From an uncultured Prochlorococcus sp. (GTDB taxonomy: Bacteria; Cyanobacteriota; Cyanobacteriia; PCC-6307; Cyanobiaceae): 57,292 nt of DNA. A model generated the notes under the pieces. It was not told the origin of the DNA and made no database searches. It was given only the letters and a program-made list of their open reading frames with translations. Positions 10,219 to 18,517 of the stretch are shown one piece after another. The first letter of the stretch is position 1; the number at the start of each line of letters is the position of its first letter. The translations under genes were made by a program, and so were the position numbers. The stretch spans positions 1 through 57,292 of the forward strand of contig CACAXR010000006.1 in assembly GCA_902536555.1 (NCBI GenBank). The letters run 5' to 3'.

Positions 10219-10766
10219 TGAAGAAAAATATACTATTTTTAGGAGCTCCCGGAGCAGGGAAAGGGACTCAAGCGGAATTGCTAAGTCAAAGTAATTCTTA
10301 TTTACACCTTTCTACGGGTGAATTATTAAGAAAAGAAATCGAAATGAATACTGCCCTTGGGATTCAGGTAAAAGATATTATGAATCGAGGTGAACTTGTT
10401 AGTGATGAACTCGTATTAAAGATAGTAAGACAAAATTTAGTAAAGGATAATAAAGGTTGGATTCTAGATGGTTACCCAAGAAATTTATCTCAAGCAAATT
10501 CATTGAATGAAGTCTTAAATGAAATAAATCAACCTTTGGAATTGGTTTTTTATTTGGATATTCCCGAAGAAGTACTAATTCAGCGTTTGCTTTTAAGAGG
10601 GAGAAAAGACGATACAGAAGAGACAATTAGGACAAGAGTTGATATTTATAAAAAAACTACAGAACCATTGATTCAATATTTTAAAGATCTCTCATTGTTA
10701 GAATATATTGATGCTGATAGAGATTTAAAAACCATTTCCTCTGATATCAAACAAAAAATGGCTTGA
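10218..10766 (+). CDS. adk: Adenylate kinase
   Basis: Adenylate kinase interconverts ATP plus AMP with two ADP. The 182-residue protein has the P-loop [12 protein letters not shown] at residues 9-20, the AMP-binding [11 protein letters not shown], and [10 protein letters not shown]. The LID is the short form ([19 protein letters not shown]), without a zinc finger. Its start shares one base with the secY stop, implying coupled expression with the translocon and ribosomal genes. Confidence 0.97.
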   Translation: MKKNILFLGAPGAGKGTQAELLSQSNSYLHLSTGELLRKEIEMNTALGIQVKDIMNRGELVSDELVLKIVRQNLVKDNKGWILDGYPRNLSQANSLNEVLNEINQPLELVFYLDIPEEVLIQRLLLRGRKDDTEETIRTRVDIYKKTTEPLIQYFKDLSLLEYIDADRDLKTISSDIKQKMA

Positions 10767-10767
10767 T

Positions 10768-10791
10768 GATGATGTAGAATATAGTATTAAC
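10768..10791 (+). promoter_or_regulatory. Promoter-like box upstream of rpmJ
   Basis: This 24-base stretch differs at only three positions from 14040-14063, upstream of rplM. Both contain TGTAGAAT, which resembles an extended -10 element, and end in TATTAAC. It begins just after the adk stop and lies 21 bases before the rpmJ start. A shared promoter for separate parts of the ribosomal cluster is the simplest reading; no -35 box is clear here. Confidence 0.45.
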
Positions 10792-10811
10792 GTTTTATTT
10801 GTTAAACCCCT

Positions 10812-10928
10812 ATGAAGGTCAGATCTTCAGTCAAAAAAATTAGTCCTGACGATCAGATCGTGAGGAGAAGAGGTAAAATCTATGTTATTAACAAGAAAAG
10901 ACCTCGCAATAAACAGCGTCAGGGTTAA
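10812..10928 (+). CDS. rpmJ: 50S ribosomal protein L36, cysteine-free form
   Basis: This 38-codon gene encodes [20 protein letters not shown]... and ends with NKQRQG, matching L36 at both ends. L36 normally binds one zinc ion through three cysteines and a histidine (CEKC and C...H); here those positions are Ser, Asp, Gln and other residues, and the protein has no cysteine. It is therefore a zinc-free form. It lies between adk and rpsM, the usual place. A promoter-like box precedes it. Confidence 0.96.
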   Translation: MKVRSSVKKISPDDQIVRRRGKIYVINKKRPRNKQRQG

Positions 10929-10969
10929 ATTTCAACCCTTAAATTCAAACTTTTACTTATTCAAAACAC

Positions 10970-11335
10970 GTGGCCAGGATTGCAGGAATTGACATACCTC
11001 GCGAAAAGCGAGTTGAAATTGCACTTACATACGTCTATGGAATTGGTTTAACGAGATCAAAGCTAATTCTTGCTAATACGGGTGTAAACCCTGATACTCG
11101 CGTCAAAGACCTTTCAGATTCTGATGTACAAAAACTTAGAGGTGCCACCGAGGAATTCACATTAGAGGGAGATTTGAGAAGAAAAGAGGGAATGGCCCTA
11201 AAACGTTTACAAGATATAGGTTGTGTGAGGGGAAGAAGGCACAGAATGAGTCTTCCCGTAAGAGGCCAAAGAACTAGAACTAATGCAAGAACAAGAAGGG
11301 GTTCAAGAAAGACAGTTGCTGGTAGAAAAAAATAA
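10970..11335 (+). CDS. rpsM: 30S ribosomal protein S13
   Basis: S13 sits at the top of the 30S head and contacts P-site tRNA and L5. The 121-residue protein has [21 protein letters not shown] near the N-terminus with [11 protein letters not shown] following, and the basic C-terminal [19 protein letters not shown]. The start is GTG; no ATG upstream in frame restores the conserved N-terminus. It opens the alpha-operon group rpsM-rpsK-rpoA-rplQ; rpsD, often in this group elsewhere, is absent. Confidence 0.97.
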   Translation: MARIAGIDIPREKRVEIALTYVYGIGLTRSKLILANTGVNPDTRVKDLSDSDVQKLRGATEEFTLEGDLRRKEGMALKRLQDIGCVRGRRHRMSLPVRGQRTRTNARTRRGSRKTVAGRKK

Positions 11336-11379
11336 TTTATTAAATCTATTCACAAATTTCAGTATTAAATTAAAACATC

Positions 11380-11772
11380 ATGGCAGCTACAGTAAAAAAA
11401 ACAGGTTCAAAAAAATCCAAAAAAAATGTACCAAATGGAGTAGTGCATATTCAAAGTACATTTAATAACACCATAGTTTCAATCTCTGACACTTCTGGAC
11501 ATGTAATTTCATGGTCTTCTGCAGGAGCTAGCGGATTTAAAGGGGCTAGGAAAGGTACTCCATTTGCTGCTCAAACTGCGGCTGAATCTGCAGCCAGGAG
11601 AGCACTAGATCAAGGTATGAGACAAATAGAAGTATTAGTTAGAGGGCCAGGCTCAGGTAGGGAAACGGCCATAAGAGCTTTACAAATGGCTGGTTTAGAA
11701 ATAACTCTAATAAGAGATGTAACTCCATTACCTCATAATGGATGTAGAAGACCTAAAAGGAGACGCGTTTAG
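11380..11772 (+). CDS. rpsK: 30S ribosomal protein S11
   Basis: S11 forms part of the 30S platform beside the E-site. The 130-residue protein has the conserved [38 protein letters not shown] and C-terminal [19 protein letters not shown]. The start follows an AT-rich gap with no Shine-Dalgarno sequence. A homopolymer tract separates it from rpoA. Confidence 0.98.
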   Translation: MAATVKKTGSKKSKKNVPNGVVHIQSTFNNTIVSISDTSGHVISWSSAGASGFKGARKGTPFAAQTAAESAARRALDQGMRQIEVLVRGPGSGRETAIRALQMAGLEITLIRDVTPLPHNGCRRPKRRRV

Positions 11773-11789
11773 GTCTTAATTATTCTCCA

Positions 11790-11807
11790 CCCCCCCCCCA
11801 AAAAAAA
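11790..11807 (+). repeat. C10-A8 homopolymer tract in the rpoA leader
   Basis: Ten consecutive C (11790-11799) run directly into eight A (11800-11807), 21 bases upstream of the rpoA GTG start. Such a long C run is unusual in AT-rich DNA. It may be prone to length variation or to transcriptional slippage, and a length error in the assembly is also possible. Confidence 0.9.
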
Positions 11808-11828
11808 CTTTTAACCTTATTTTTTTCC

Positions 11829-12767
11829 GTGTTGCAATACCAAATTGACAGAATCGACCATCAAATATCAGATGATCGCTCCCAAACAGGAACTTTTTTA
11901 ATTGGCCCTTTAGAAAGAGGACAAGCTACAACTTTGGGTAATTCTCTTCGGAGAGTACTTATGGGAGGACTTGAAGGAAGTGCTGTAACTGCTGTAAGAA
12001 TTGCAGGAATTAACCACGAATATGCAACTATTCCTGGAGTTAGAGAAGACGTTTTGGATATTCTACTCAATTGTAAGCAATTATCACTTAATAGTTCTAA
12101 TCCAGAGCTTGAAATCGGCAGACTAGTTGCAAACGGACCAATGGATGTGAAGGCGAATGACATTCAATTCTCATCTCAAGTCGAAATTGTTGATGGTGAA
12201 AAACCTATTGCAACTATTCAGGAAGGTCATAAGTTAGAGTTAGAAATTCATGTTGAAAGGGGTACTGGATATAGACCAGTTGATCGCAAGAACGAGGAGA
12301 CAACTGCTATTGATTTACTTCAAATAGATGCTGTATTTATGCCAGTAAAAAGAGTTAATTTTACTATTGATGAAACTGCTGTAGCAGAGGGTGGAACAAA
12401 TAGAGAAAGATTAAAAATGGAAGTAGTAACAGATGGCTCAACAAGCCCTGATGATGCTATCGCTGAAGCTGCAAACCAGTTAATAGAACTCTTTCAACCT
12501 CTTGCTACTGTTACAATGGTCGAAGAAATTCCTGAAGAACCTGAACCATCTCCTGAAGCTCAAATTCCTCTTGAGGAACTAAACTTGTCCGTTAGAGCAT
12601 ATAATTGTTTAAAAAGAGCACAAGTTAACTCAGTTTCAGATTTAATGGGTTTTAGTTATGAAGATCTTCTCGAAATTAAGAACTTTGGCTCTAAGTCTGC
12701 AGATGAGGTTATTGAAGCTCTGGAGCGCATAGGAATTTCTATTCCACAAAGCAGAACCTCTGTTTAA
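11829..12767 (+). CDS. rpoA: DNA-directed RNA polymerase subunit alpha
   Basis: The alpha subunit dimerises to nucleate core RNA polymerase, and its C-terminal domain contacts UP elements and activators. The N-terminal domain (residues 1 to about 230) has [20 protein letters not shown] and [13 protein letters not shown]; after an acidic Pro/Glu linker (about 232-247), the C-terminal domain has [16 protein letters not shown] and [18 protein letters not shown]. Length (312) is normal. The GTG start gives the cyanobacterial N-terminus MLQYQIDRI. Confidence 0.98.
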   Translation: MLQYQIDRIDHQISDDRSQTGTFLIGPLERGQATTLGNSLRRVLMGGLEGSAVTAVRIAGINHEYATIPGVREDVLDILLNCKQLSLNSSNPELEIGRLVANGPMDVKANDIQFSSQVEIVDGEKPIATIQEGHKLELEIHVERGTGYRPVDRKNEETTAIDLLQIDAVFMPVKRVNFTIDETAVAEGGTNRERLKMEVVTDGSTSPDDAIAEAANQLIELFQPLATVTMVEEIPEEPEPSPEAQIPLEELNLSVRAYNCLKRAQVNSVSDLMGFSYEDLLEIKNFGSKSADEVIEALERIGISIPQSRTSV

Positions 12768-12781
12768 CAATTTTTAAAATT

Positions 12782-13132
12782 ATGAGACACCAACTTCGAA
12801 TTCCATTGCTTAGTAAACCTGCTGATCAGAGGAAAGCACTCTTAAGAGGTTTAACTACCCAACTAATTAGGGAAGGTAGAGTAACTACAACAAAAGCCAG
12901 AGCAAAAGCTTTAAGAAACGAGGCAGAAAGGATGATTTCTCTAGCTAAAGATGGAAGTCTGGCCTCAAGAAGAAGAGCTATTGGATATATATATGATAAG
13001 AAATTAGTTCATTCATTATTTGAAAAAGCAATTGAAAGATATGGGGATAGAGAAGGAGGTTATACACGGATAGTGAGAACAGTCTCCAGGAAAGGTGACA
13101 ACGCTCAGATGGCTATAATTGAACTTGTTTGA
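12782..13132 (+). CDS. rplQ: 50S ribosomal protein L17
   Basis: L17 lies near the tunnel exit of the large subunit. The 116-residue protein matches the family: [20 protein letters not shown] with [20 protein letters not shown] and the C-terminal [19 protein letters not shown]. The gene closes the alpha-operon part of the cluster and starts 14 bases after rpoA without a Shine-Dalgarno sequence. Confidence 0.97.
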   Translation: MRHQLRIPLLSKPADQRKALLRGLTTQLIREGRVTTTKARAKALRNEAERMISLAKDGSLASRRRAIGYIYDKKLVHSLFEKAIERYGDREGGYTRIVRTVSRKGDNAQMAIIELV

Positions 13133-13170
13133 ATTAACTTTATTAAAGGGCTTTTATTAGAAAATAACTT

Positions 13171-13977
13171 TTGAAAAGAGTAGCTTTATTAGTCCAATAT
13201 GACGGATCTAAATATTCAGGTTGGCAAAAACAAAAAAATGCAATTACAGTTCAGGAAATTATAGAGAGAGCGCTTTTTAAGATTACACATAATGTAGTAA
13301 AGACTTTTGCTGCGGGCAGAACTGATGCAGGGGTTCATGCTTCTGGTCAAGTAGTTCACTTTGATATTGAATGTGTTATTCCAGGTTATAGTTATTCTGA
13401 TGTCCTAAATAGTCTTTTGCCCTCAACTATTCGAATCTTGGAATCAGTTGAGGTTAAAGATAGTTGGCATTCATGTTATTCAGCTATTTATAGACATTAT
13501 CGATATGTCATTAATAACAGTAAATTCCCTAACTTGTTCATAAATAATTGGTCATGGCATAGATACCAAAAAGTTTTAGACGAAGTTTTAATGTCAAGTG
13601 CATCAAAGAGAATGGAAGGAGAGCATGATTTTTTTGCTTTTCAAAAAAGTGGAAGCAATAGGACACACTCTATTACAAATATTAAAAATATTGATATTAA
13701 AAGAGTAGAGGATTTAATTTTAATTGATATTAAAGCTACAGGTTTTCTTTACGGGATGGTCCGTTTAATCGTTGGTCAATTAGTGTTAGTCGGAGAAAAA
13801 AAAATATCGCCTGAAATTTTTACAGATAGATGGGTAAATAAAAAGAAAAATGATGTTAGAGAATCTTCTCCAGCTAAGGGTTTATGTTTTGTTAATGCTG
13901 TTTATGAAGAAAATGTTTTTAAAAATATTAATAACAATGATTTTTTTCCAGTATTTTTAATTAAGGGTATTTCTTAA
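13171..13977 (+). CDS. truA: tRNA pseudouridine(38-40) synthase TruA
   Basis: TruA converts uridines 38, 39 and 40 in the anticodon arm of many tRNAs to pseudouridine. The 268-residue protein has the N-terminal VALLVQYDGSKYSGWQKQ and the catalytic motif AAGRTDAGVHASGQVVHFD with the nucleophilic aspartate at residue 52; FLYGMVRLIVGQL is a further conserved block. The start is TTG. It lies between rplQ and rplM, a common bacterial arrangement. The last 20 residues look lineage-specific. Confidence 0.96.
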   Translation: MKRVALLVQYDGSKYSGWQKQKNAITVQEIIERALFKITHNVVKTFAAGRTDAGVHASGQVVHFDIECVIPGYSYSDVLNSLLPSTIRILESVEVKDSWHSCYSAIYRHYRYVINNSKFPNLFINNWSWHRYQKVLDEVLMSSASKRMEGEHDFFAFQKSGSNRTHSITNIKNIDIKRVEDLILIDIKATGFLYGMVRLIVGQLVLVGEKKISPEIFTDRWVNKKKNDVRESSPAKGLCFVNAVYEENVFKNINNNDFFPVFLIKGIS

Positions 13978-14039
13978 GTAAAGTTCCTAAAGTCAATTTT
14001 TTGTTTAAATCATCCAAAATTGTTGTTTTATACTACTTC

Positions 14040-14063
14040 GATAATGTAGAATTTATTATTAAC
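14040..14063 (+). promoter_or_regulatory. Promoter-like box upstream of rplM
   Basis: This matches the box before rpmJ at 21 of 24 positions. TGTAGAAT would be an extended -10 element, and a weak -35-like TTGTTT lies 18 bases upstream of TAGAAT. The box ends 28 bases before the rplM start, inside a 114-base gap after truA, consistent with a separate promoter for rplM-rpsI-rpmE-prfA. Confidence 0.45.
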
Positions 14064-14091
14064 TTTAGATTTATTTGCATAAATTTAGTAA

Positions 14092-14523
14092 ATGAATAAA
14101 ACAATTACTCCGTCTTTAGAAACTATTGAAAGAAATTGGTTTTTAGTTGACGCAAAAGATAAGACACTTGGGAGACTTGCTACAGAAATTGCAACTGTAT
14201 TAAGAGGTAAAAATAAACCAACATTTACTCCACATTTAGATACTGGAGATTTTGTCATTGTTGTAAATGCTGAAAAAGTTGAGGTTACAGGTAAAAAAGC
14301 CTCACAAAAGTTGTATAGAAGACATTCAGGTAGACCAGGAGGAATGAAAATTGAAAAATTTGAATCTCTTCAAGATAGAGTTCCTGAAAGAATCATTGAG
14401 CAAGCTGTGAAAGGTATGTTGCCACATAACTCTTTAGGAAGACAGCAATTTAAAAAACTAAAAGTTTATAAAGGGGCTGATCATCCTCATGCTGCTCAGA
14501 ATCCTGTATTATTGAATAGTTAA
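14092..14523 (+). CDS. rplM: 50S ribosomal protein L13
   Basis: L13 is one of the first proteins to bind 23S rRNA in 50S assembly. The 143-residue protein shows [19 protein letters not shown] and [19 protein letters not shown] near the N-terminus and [19 protein letters not shown] towards the end. It is paired with rpsI as in almost all bacteria. A promoter-like box lies upstream. Confidence 0.98.
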   Translation: MNKTITPSLETIERNWFLVDAKDKTLGRLATEIATVLRGKNKPTFTPHLDTGDFVIVVNAEKVEVTGKKASQKLYRRHSGRPGGMKIEKFESLQDRVPERIIEQAVKGMLPHNSLGRQQFKKLKVYKGADHPHAAQNPVLLNS

Positions 14524-14532
14524 TTAATCAAA

Positions 14533-14943
14533 ATGAATAGTCAAATAAAAAACAAAGCTGTTTATTGGGGAACTGGAAGAAGAAAAACTTCAGTGGCTAG
14601 AGTTCGTTTGATTCCCGGAAATGGTCAAATTAAAATAAATGGTCGTTCTGGAGATGATTACTTAAACTTCAATCCTCTTCATTTAAATTCAATAAAAGCA
14701 CCTTTGCAAACAATAGGTCTTGAGAATTCATATGATATTTTGGTAAATGTTTATGGTGGTGGATTGACAGGTCAAGCAGACGCTATTAAGCAAGGTGCAG
14801 CAAGAGCACTTTGCGAATTATCTCCTGATAATAGGAAACCTCTAAAAACTGAAGGTCATCTCAGTAGAGATCCTAGAGCTAAAGAAAGAAGAAAATATGG
14901 TCTTAAAAAAGCAAGAAAAGCTCCACAATTCTCTAAACGTTAA
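14533..14943 (+). CDS. rpsI: 30S ribosomal protein S9
   Basis: S9 is a 30S head protein whose C-terminal tail touches the P-site tRNA anticodon loop. The 136-residue protein has [19 protein letters not shown] near the start, [19 protein letters not shown] in the middle and the invariant C-terminus [12 protein letters not shown]. It lies nine bases after rplM. Confidence 0.98.
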   Translation: MNSQIKNKAVYWGTGRRKTSVARVRLIPGNGQIKINGRSGDDYLNFNPLHLNSIKAPLQTIGLENSYDILVNVYGGGLTGQADAIKQGAARALCELSPDNRKPLKTEGHLSRDPRAKERRKYGLKKARKAPQFSKR

Positions 14944-14956
14944 AGAAATTTTAATT

Positions 14957-15217
14957 ATGCCAAAATCAGAAATTCATCCAAAATGGTACCCAGATGCAAA
15001 AGTTATTTGTAATGGAGAAGTTGTAATGACTACTGGCTCAACTCAGCCTGAATTACATGTCGATGTATGGAGTGGTAATCATCCTTTCTTCACAGGGACT
15101 CAGAAAATTCTTGATACAGAGGGAAGAGTTGATAGGTTCATGAAAAAATACGGCATGGGTTCAGCTAATTCAGCTACATCAAAAGAGCAAAAAGAAGAAA
15201 AAGATTCTAAAAAATAG
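14957..15217 (+). CDS. rpmE: 50S ribosomal protein L31, zinc-free form
   Basis: L31 forms an inter-subunit bridge with the 30S head. I use the ATG at 14957 (86 residues, starting MPKSEIHPKWYPDAKV), because a longer frame opening at 14897 lies inside rpsI. HPFFTGTQKILDTEGRVDRF identifies the family. Of the four cysteines that bind zinc in zinc-type L31 only one is kept (VICNGE); the usual CxxC before HPFFTG reads WSGN. The C-terminal 20 residues are a Lys/Glu/Ser tail. Confidence 0.95.
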   Translation: MPKSEIHPKWYPDAKVICNGEVVMTTGSTQPELHVDVWSGNHPFFTGTQKILDTEGRVDRFMKKYGMGSANSATSKEQKEEKDSKK

Positions 15218-15245
15218 AATTTTCAAAAATTAAGCATAATTTCAA

Positions 15246-16340
15246 TTGGAATACTCAACATTAATTGCAAGGTTGAAAACTGCTTCAGAAAGTTTTGAAA
15301 ATTTGGAAGTTCAGCTTGCAGATCCCGATATAGCTAATGATCCAAAAAAACTAGAATCAATAGCAAGAGAAAGGTCAAAATTGGAACCTTTGGTGATTGA
15401 TTTTAATAAGTTGCTTGATACTGATAAAGAAATAGAAGATTCAAAAAATCTACTTAGAGAGAATAGAAATGATAAAGAAATGGAATCTTTAATTAATGAG
15501 GAGTTAATAACTCTAGAGGAATGTAAGAATGAACTGATTCAAAAAACCACAATCGCCTTATTGCCAAAAGATCCAAGAGATGAGAGAAGTGTAATGTTAG
15601 AAATTAGAGCCGGTGCTGGAGGTAATGAGGCTTGTATCTGGGCGGGTGATTTAGCAAGAATGTATGAAAGATATGGACAAAAAATTGGATGGTCCGTAAA
15701 ACCTGTAAGTGCTTCCGAGTCAGATATGGGAGGATTTAAGGAGTTAGTTATCTCCGTTAAGGGAGATTCTGTATATAGTCAACTTAAATTTGAGGCTGGT
15801 GTGCATAGAGTTCAAAGAGTTCCAGCTACTGAATCGCAAGGTAGAGTCCATACCTCTACTGCTACAGTGGCAGTAATGCCTGAGGCTGATCCTGTTGAAG
15901 TTAAGATCGATCCAACTGATCTAGAGGTTGGTACAGCAAGATCAGGAGGGGCAGGGGGACAAAATGTTAATAAGGTAGAGACAGCTATTGATCTTCTCCA
16001 TAAGCCTACAGGAATAAGAGTTTTTTGTACTCAAGAGAGATCACAATTGCAAAATCGCGAACGAGCAATGGAAATTTTAAGAGCTAAATTATATGAAATT
16101 CAATTAAAAGAAGCTAATGCTAAAGAAAGATCACAAAGGCTTTCACAGGTTGGAACAGGCGATAGAAGTGAAAAAATCAGAACTTATAATTTTAAAGATA
16201 ACAGGACAACTGATCATAGATTAGGTTCCAATTTTTCTCTTGAGCCAATTCTTGCTGGTCAATTAGAAGAAGTGATTAATGCATGCATAGCGCAAGAACA
16301 AAAAAGAATGATGGAAGATTTTAATAAAGAAGTAAATTAA
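15246..16340 (+). CDS. prfA: Peptide chain release factor 1
   Basis: RF1 recognises UAA and UAG codons and triggers peptide release. The 364-residue protein has the codon-reading PAT tripeptide at residues 193-195 ([14 protein letters not shown]) and the catalytic GGQ at 237-239 ([15 protein letters not shown]). PAT rather than SPF marks it as RF1, not RF2. The start is TTG with no clear ribosome binding site. It ends the forward ribosomal block and faces the HNH gene. Confidence 0.97.
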   Translation: MEYSTLIARLKTASESFENLEVQLADPDIANDPKKLESIARERSKLEPLVIDFNKLLDTDKEIEDSKNLLRENRNDKEMESLINEELITLEECKNELIQKTTIALLPKDPRDERSVMLEIRAGAGGNEACIWAGDLARMYERYGQKIGWSVKPVSASESDMGGFKELVISVKGDSVYSQLKFEAGVHRVQRVPATESQGRVHTSTATVAVMPEADPVEVKIDPTDLEVGTARSGGAGGQNVNKVETAIDLLHKPTGIRVFCTQERSQLQNRERAMEILRAKLYEIQLKEANAKERSQRLSQVGTGDRSEKIRTYNFKDNRTTDHRLGSNFSLEPILAGQLEEVINACIAQEQKRMMEDFNKEVN

Positions 16341-16350
16341 GATTTTTTTA

Positions 16351-16857
16351 TTAAATTGCAACCCCTATAACGTATTTACTCCATTCTTTATGCTTGCCAG
16401 AGTCAATTTGTCTTGTAGCTTCAAAATTTAGATTACTTAATGGACGATAAGGTCGACGTTTTAAGGGCATATTCGCCTCCTCGGGGGTTCTATTACCTTT
16501 TTGTACATTACATCTTAGACATGCAGTCGTAACATTTTCCCAGTTATCTGTTCCACCTCTGCTTCTCGGTAAAACATGATCTATTGATAGGTCACTACCC
16601 CTATAGTTACAGTATTGGCAAGAATTATTATCTCTCAGAAGAATATTTTTTCTTGTTAAAGAAACCTCTCTAAAAGGAACTTTGACGTAGTAACGAAGTC
16701 TTATAACTGTCGGCAACTTTTTTCCGCTATGAATCGAATATGTTTTGTCTTCCTCTAAGCTTTCTGCTTTACCTTTAATCATCAAAATTACAGCTCTTCG
16801 CCAGGAAGTGATGTTTAAAGGTTCATAAGATGCATTTAAAACTAGAGTCTGGCCCAT
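16351..16857 (-). CDS. HNH endonuclease family protein
   Basis: A 168-residue protein with an HNH nuclease fold: CQYCNYRG, then SIDHVLPRSRGGTDNWENV, then CLRCNVQKGNRTPEEA. The two CxxC pairs bind a structural zinc and the histidines and asparagine form the active site. I start it at the ATG giving MGQTLVLNASYEPLN, a beginning I recognise from cyanobacterial members; a longer frame reaches back to 16944 but would overlap alr. It stands alone, is widespread in this group, and its cellular role is not known to me. Confidence 0.85.
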   Translation of the reverse strand: MGQTLVLNASYEPLNITSWRRAVILMIKGKAESLEEDKTYSIHSGKKLPTVIRLRYYVKVPFREVSLTRKNILLRDNNSCQYCNYRGSDLSIDHVLPRSRGGTDNWENVTTACLRCNVQKGNRTPEEANMPLKRRPYRPLSNLNFEATRQIDSGKHKEWSKYVIGVAI

Positions 16858-16925
16858 GCCAAAATACAATTTACATGTCATGCTAACTGTATATTTCAAT
16901 AAGCGCATATATTTGTGCAAAGTTA

Positions 16926-18125
16926 ATGCAAAATAGGCAAACAAATCAGGTATTTAATTTTGACAAATTTCGAAATTTTGAAAAAGATATAGATCTAAAA
17001 CAAAGAGCATGGATCGAAGTTAAAGGTAAAGCAATAGAAACAAACGTTAGACAGTTAAGATCAAAATTAAGTAAAAATTGTCAATTTATGGCAGTCGTTA
17101 AAGCTGATGGATATGGACATGATGCGAAATTAGTATCAGAGTATGCTATCAAAGGTGGAGCATCTCAATTAGGTGTTGCCACATTAAATGAAGGCATTAA
17201 GCTTCGTTCTTCTGGAGTTAAAAAACCAATACTTATACTCGGAAATCTTTATACGAAAAGGGATCTTCTTATATGTTTTAAAAATGATCTTATGCCAACT
17301 ATCAGTACTATAAGAGAATGTTTAATTTGCAATAACATTGGTAAGCAATTTGGATTGAAATTTCTTTTACATCTTAAAGTTGATACGGGAATGTCAAGAT
17401 TAGGATTTGAATACAGTAAATTTGTTCAGCAATTTGAAAAAATTAAATCTTTTGAGAACATTTTAATAGAAGGAATATATAGTCATTTATCTTCTGCAGA
17501 TGAAGCTAACGCATTAGATCCTGAAAGTATTACACAACTACAAAGACTTAAGTTTAATGAAATATTAAAGCAAATTAATTTTGATCGAAATAATGAAATT
17601 AAGATTCATTTGGCTAATTCTGCAGGAATGCTCATTAACAAAGATTTTCATTTTAAGATGGTACGTGTTGGGCTTTCTATGTATGGATACAGTCCTTTAG
17701 ACAAAATAGATAAAAATTTATCACTTAAACCAGCTTTATCTTTGAAGGTCAAAGTAGCTTTTATAAGAAATATTGATAAAGGTGTAAGTGTAAGTTATGG
17801 AGGCAAATTTGTAAGTCATAGAAAAACTAAGTTAGCTGTATTAAGTATTGGTTATGCAGATGGTGTACCAAGAAATCTTTCAGGCAAGATTAACGTAATT
17901 TACAATAATAAATTTTATCCTCAAGTTGGATCTATAACTATGGACCAAATGATGATAGACATAACAGATTCTAATGAAATTAAAGTTGGTAGTACCATGT
18001 TATTACTAGGATCTGATGGAGATAAAACAATTTCTCCTCTTGAATGGGCAAGAAAATCTAATACTATTCCTTGGGAAATTCTTTGTTCTTTTAAAAATAG
18101 ATTACCTAAAGTTCAAGTAGATTAG
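16926..18125 (+). CDS. alr: Alanine racemase
   Basis: Alanine racemase makes D-alanine for peptidoglycan using pyridoxal phosphate. The PLP lysine is in MAVVKADGYGHDAK (around residue 60), and the second catalytic base, a tyrosine, is in VSVSYGGKFVS around residue 300. HLKVDTGMSRLGF and SIGYADGVPR are further signatures. At 399 residues it is about 25 longer than usual at the N-terminus, so the true start could be further in. The gene points at the tRNA-Ser island. Confidence 0.95.
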   Translation: MQNRQTNQVFNFDKFRNFEKDIDLKQRAWIEVKGKAIETNVRQLRSKLSKNCQFMAVVKADGYGHDAKLVSEYAIKGGASQLGVATLNEGIKLRSSGVKKPILILGNLYTKRDLLICFKNDLMPTISTIRECLICNNIGKQFGLKFLLHLKVDTGMSRLGFEYSKFVQQFEKIKSFENILIEGIYSHLSSADEANALDPESITQLQRLKFNEILKQINFDRNNEIKIHLANSAGMLINKDFHFKMVRVGLSMYGYSPLDKIDKNLSLKPALSLKVKVAFIRNIDKGVSVSYGGKFVSHRKTKLAVLSIGYADGVPRNLSGKINVIYNNKFYPQVGSITMDQMMIDITDSNEIKVGSTMLLLGSDGDKTISPLEWARKSNTIPWEILCSFKNRLPKVQVD

Positions 18126-18186
18126 ACATTTCGATTAAATAAAAAATTTTGAATGTTTGCATAAAAATTGATAATGTATAAGAACT

Positions 18187-18275
18187 GGAGAGGTGGCTGA
18201 GTGGTTGAAAGCGGCTCCCTGCTAAGGAGTTACAGGAGGTAACTTTTGTCGAGGGTTCGAATCCCTCCCTCTCCG
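18187..18275 (+). tRNA. tRNA-Ser (anticodon GCT)
   Basis: A class II tRNA of 89 nt: acceptor stem GGAGAGG/CCTCTCC, D arm from GGCTGAGTGG, anticodon loop containing GCT for AGC and AGU codons, a long variable arm, and the T arm GAGGGTTCGAATCCCTC. CCA is not encoded. Its 3' end is partly repeated at 21823-21839, so it appears to have been used as an integration site while staying intact. Confidence 0.96.
18259..18275 (+). repeat. Left att-like core within the tRNA-Ser 3' end
   Basis: GAATCCCTCCCTCTCCG at the 3' end of tRNA-Ser matches 21823-21839 at 15 of 17 positions, with the last 12 identical. tRNA 3' ends are classic targets for tyrosine recombinases, and a partial copy at the far end is the expected mark of integration. 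Confidence 0.5.
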
Positions 18276-18517
18276 CTCTTTTGGAAGAGTATGGTAGTTC
18301 ATAATGTTCCTGAAGCTATTGATACTAATACTTTTGCAGAAAAAATAAAATCAGAGACATTCACAGAGTATCACTGAATTTCATGTTTTAGGGGTAGGAA
18401 AAAGGGTAGGAAATATAAGTGCAGAGGGTTGGAAATTTTTGGCGAAATCCAAGTCGTTGCAAGGTATGCCTGCATTACGACAAAACCACCCGACAGATAT
18501 GGCTACAAAAGGATGAA
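18276..18517. other. Gene-free left end of the island
   Basis: CTCTT/AAGAG (18276-18280 and 18285-18289) forms a small hairpin directly after the tRNA. A 28-codon frame (18291-18377) and a stop-free stretch of 55 codons without a start (18349-18516) are present, neither recognisable as a gene. The double repeat GGGTAGGAAA (18392-18401, 18404-18413) lies in the middle. It may be a decayed coding remnant or recombination site arms. Confidence 0.4.
18392..18413 (+). repeat. Left pair of GGGTAGGAAA direct repeats
   Basis: Two identical 10-mers start 12 bases apart, about 117 bases inside the left end of the island. A similar pair in the same orientation and with the same 12-base pitch occurs at 21739-21760. 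Pairs of short repeats inside both ends resemble integrase arm-type sites, though function is inferred. Confidence 0.55.

Noticed and set aside
14897-14956. Longer N-terminus for L31
   Set aside because: The extra 20 codons lie inside rpsI in another frame, and the conserved L31 start MPKSEIHP is at 14957.
16858-16944. Longer N-terminus for the HNH protein
   Set aside because: The added 29 residues are not conserved in character and would overlap alr; the MGQTLVLNASYEP start is the familiar one.
18291-18377. A 28-codon ATG-started frame directly after tRNA-Ser
   Set aside because: Too short, no ribosome binding site and not recognisable; kept only as part of the island-end description.
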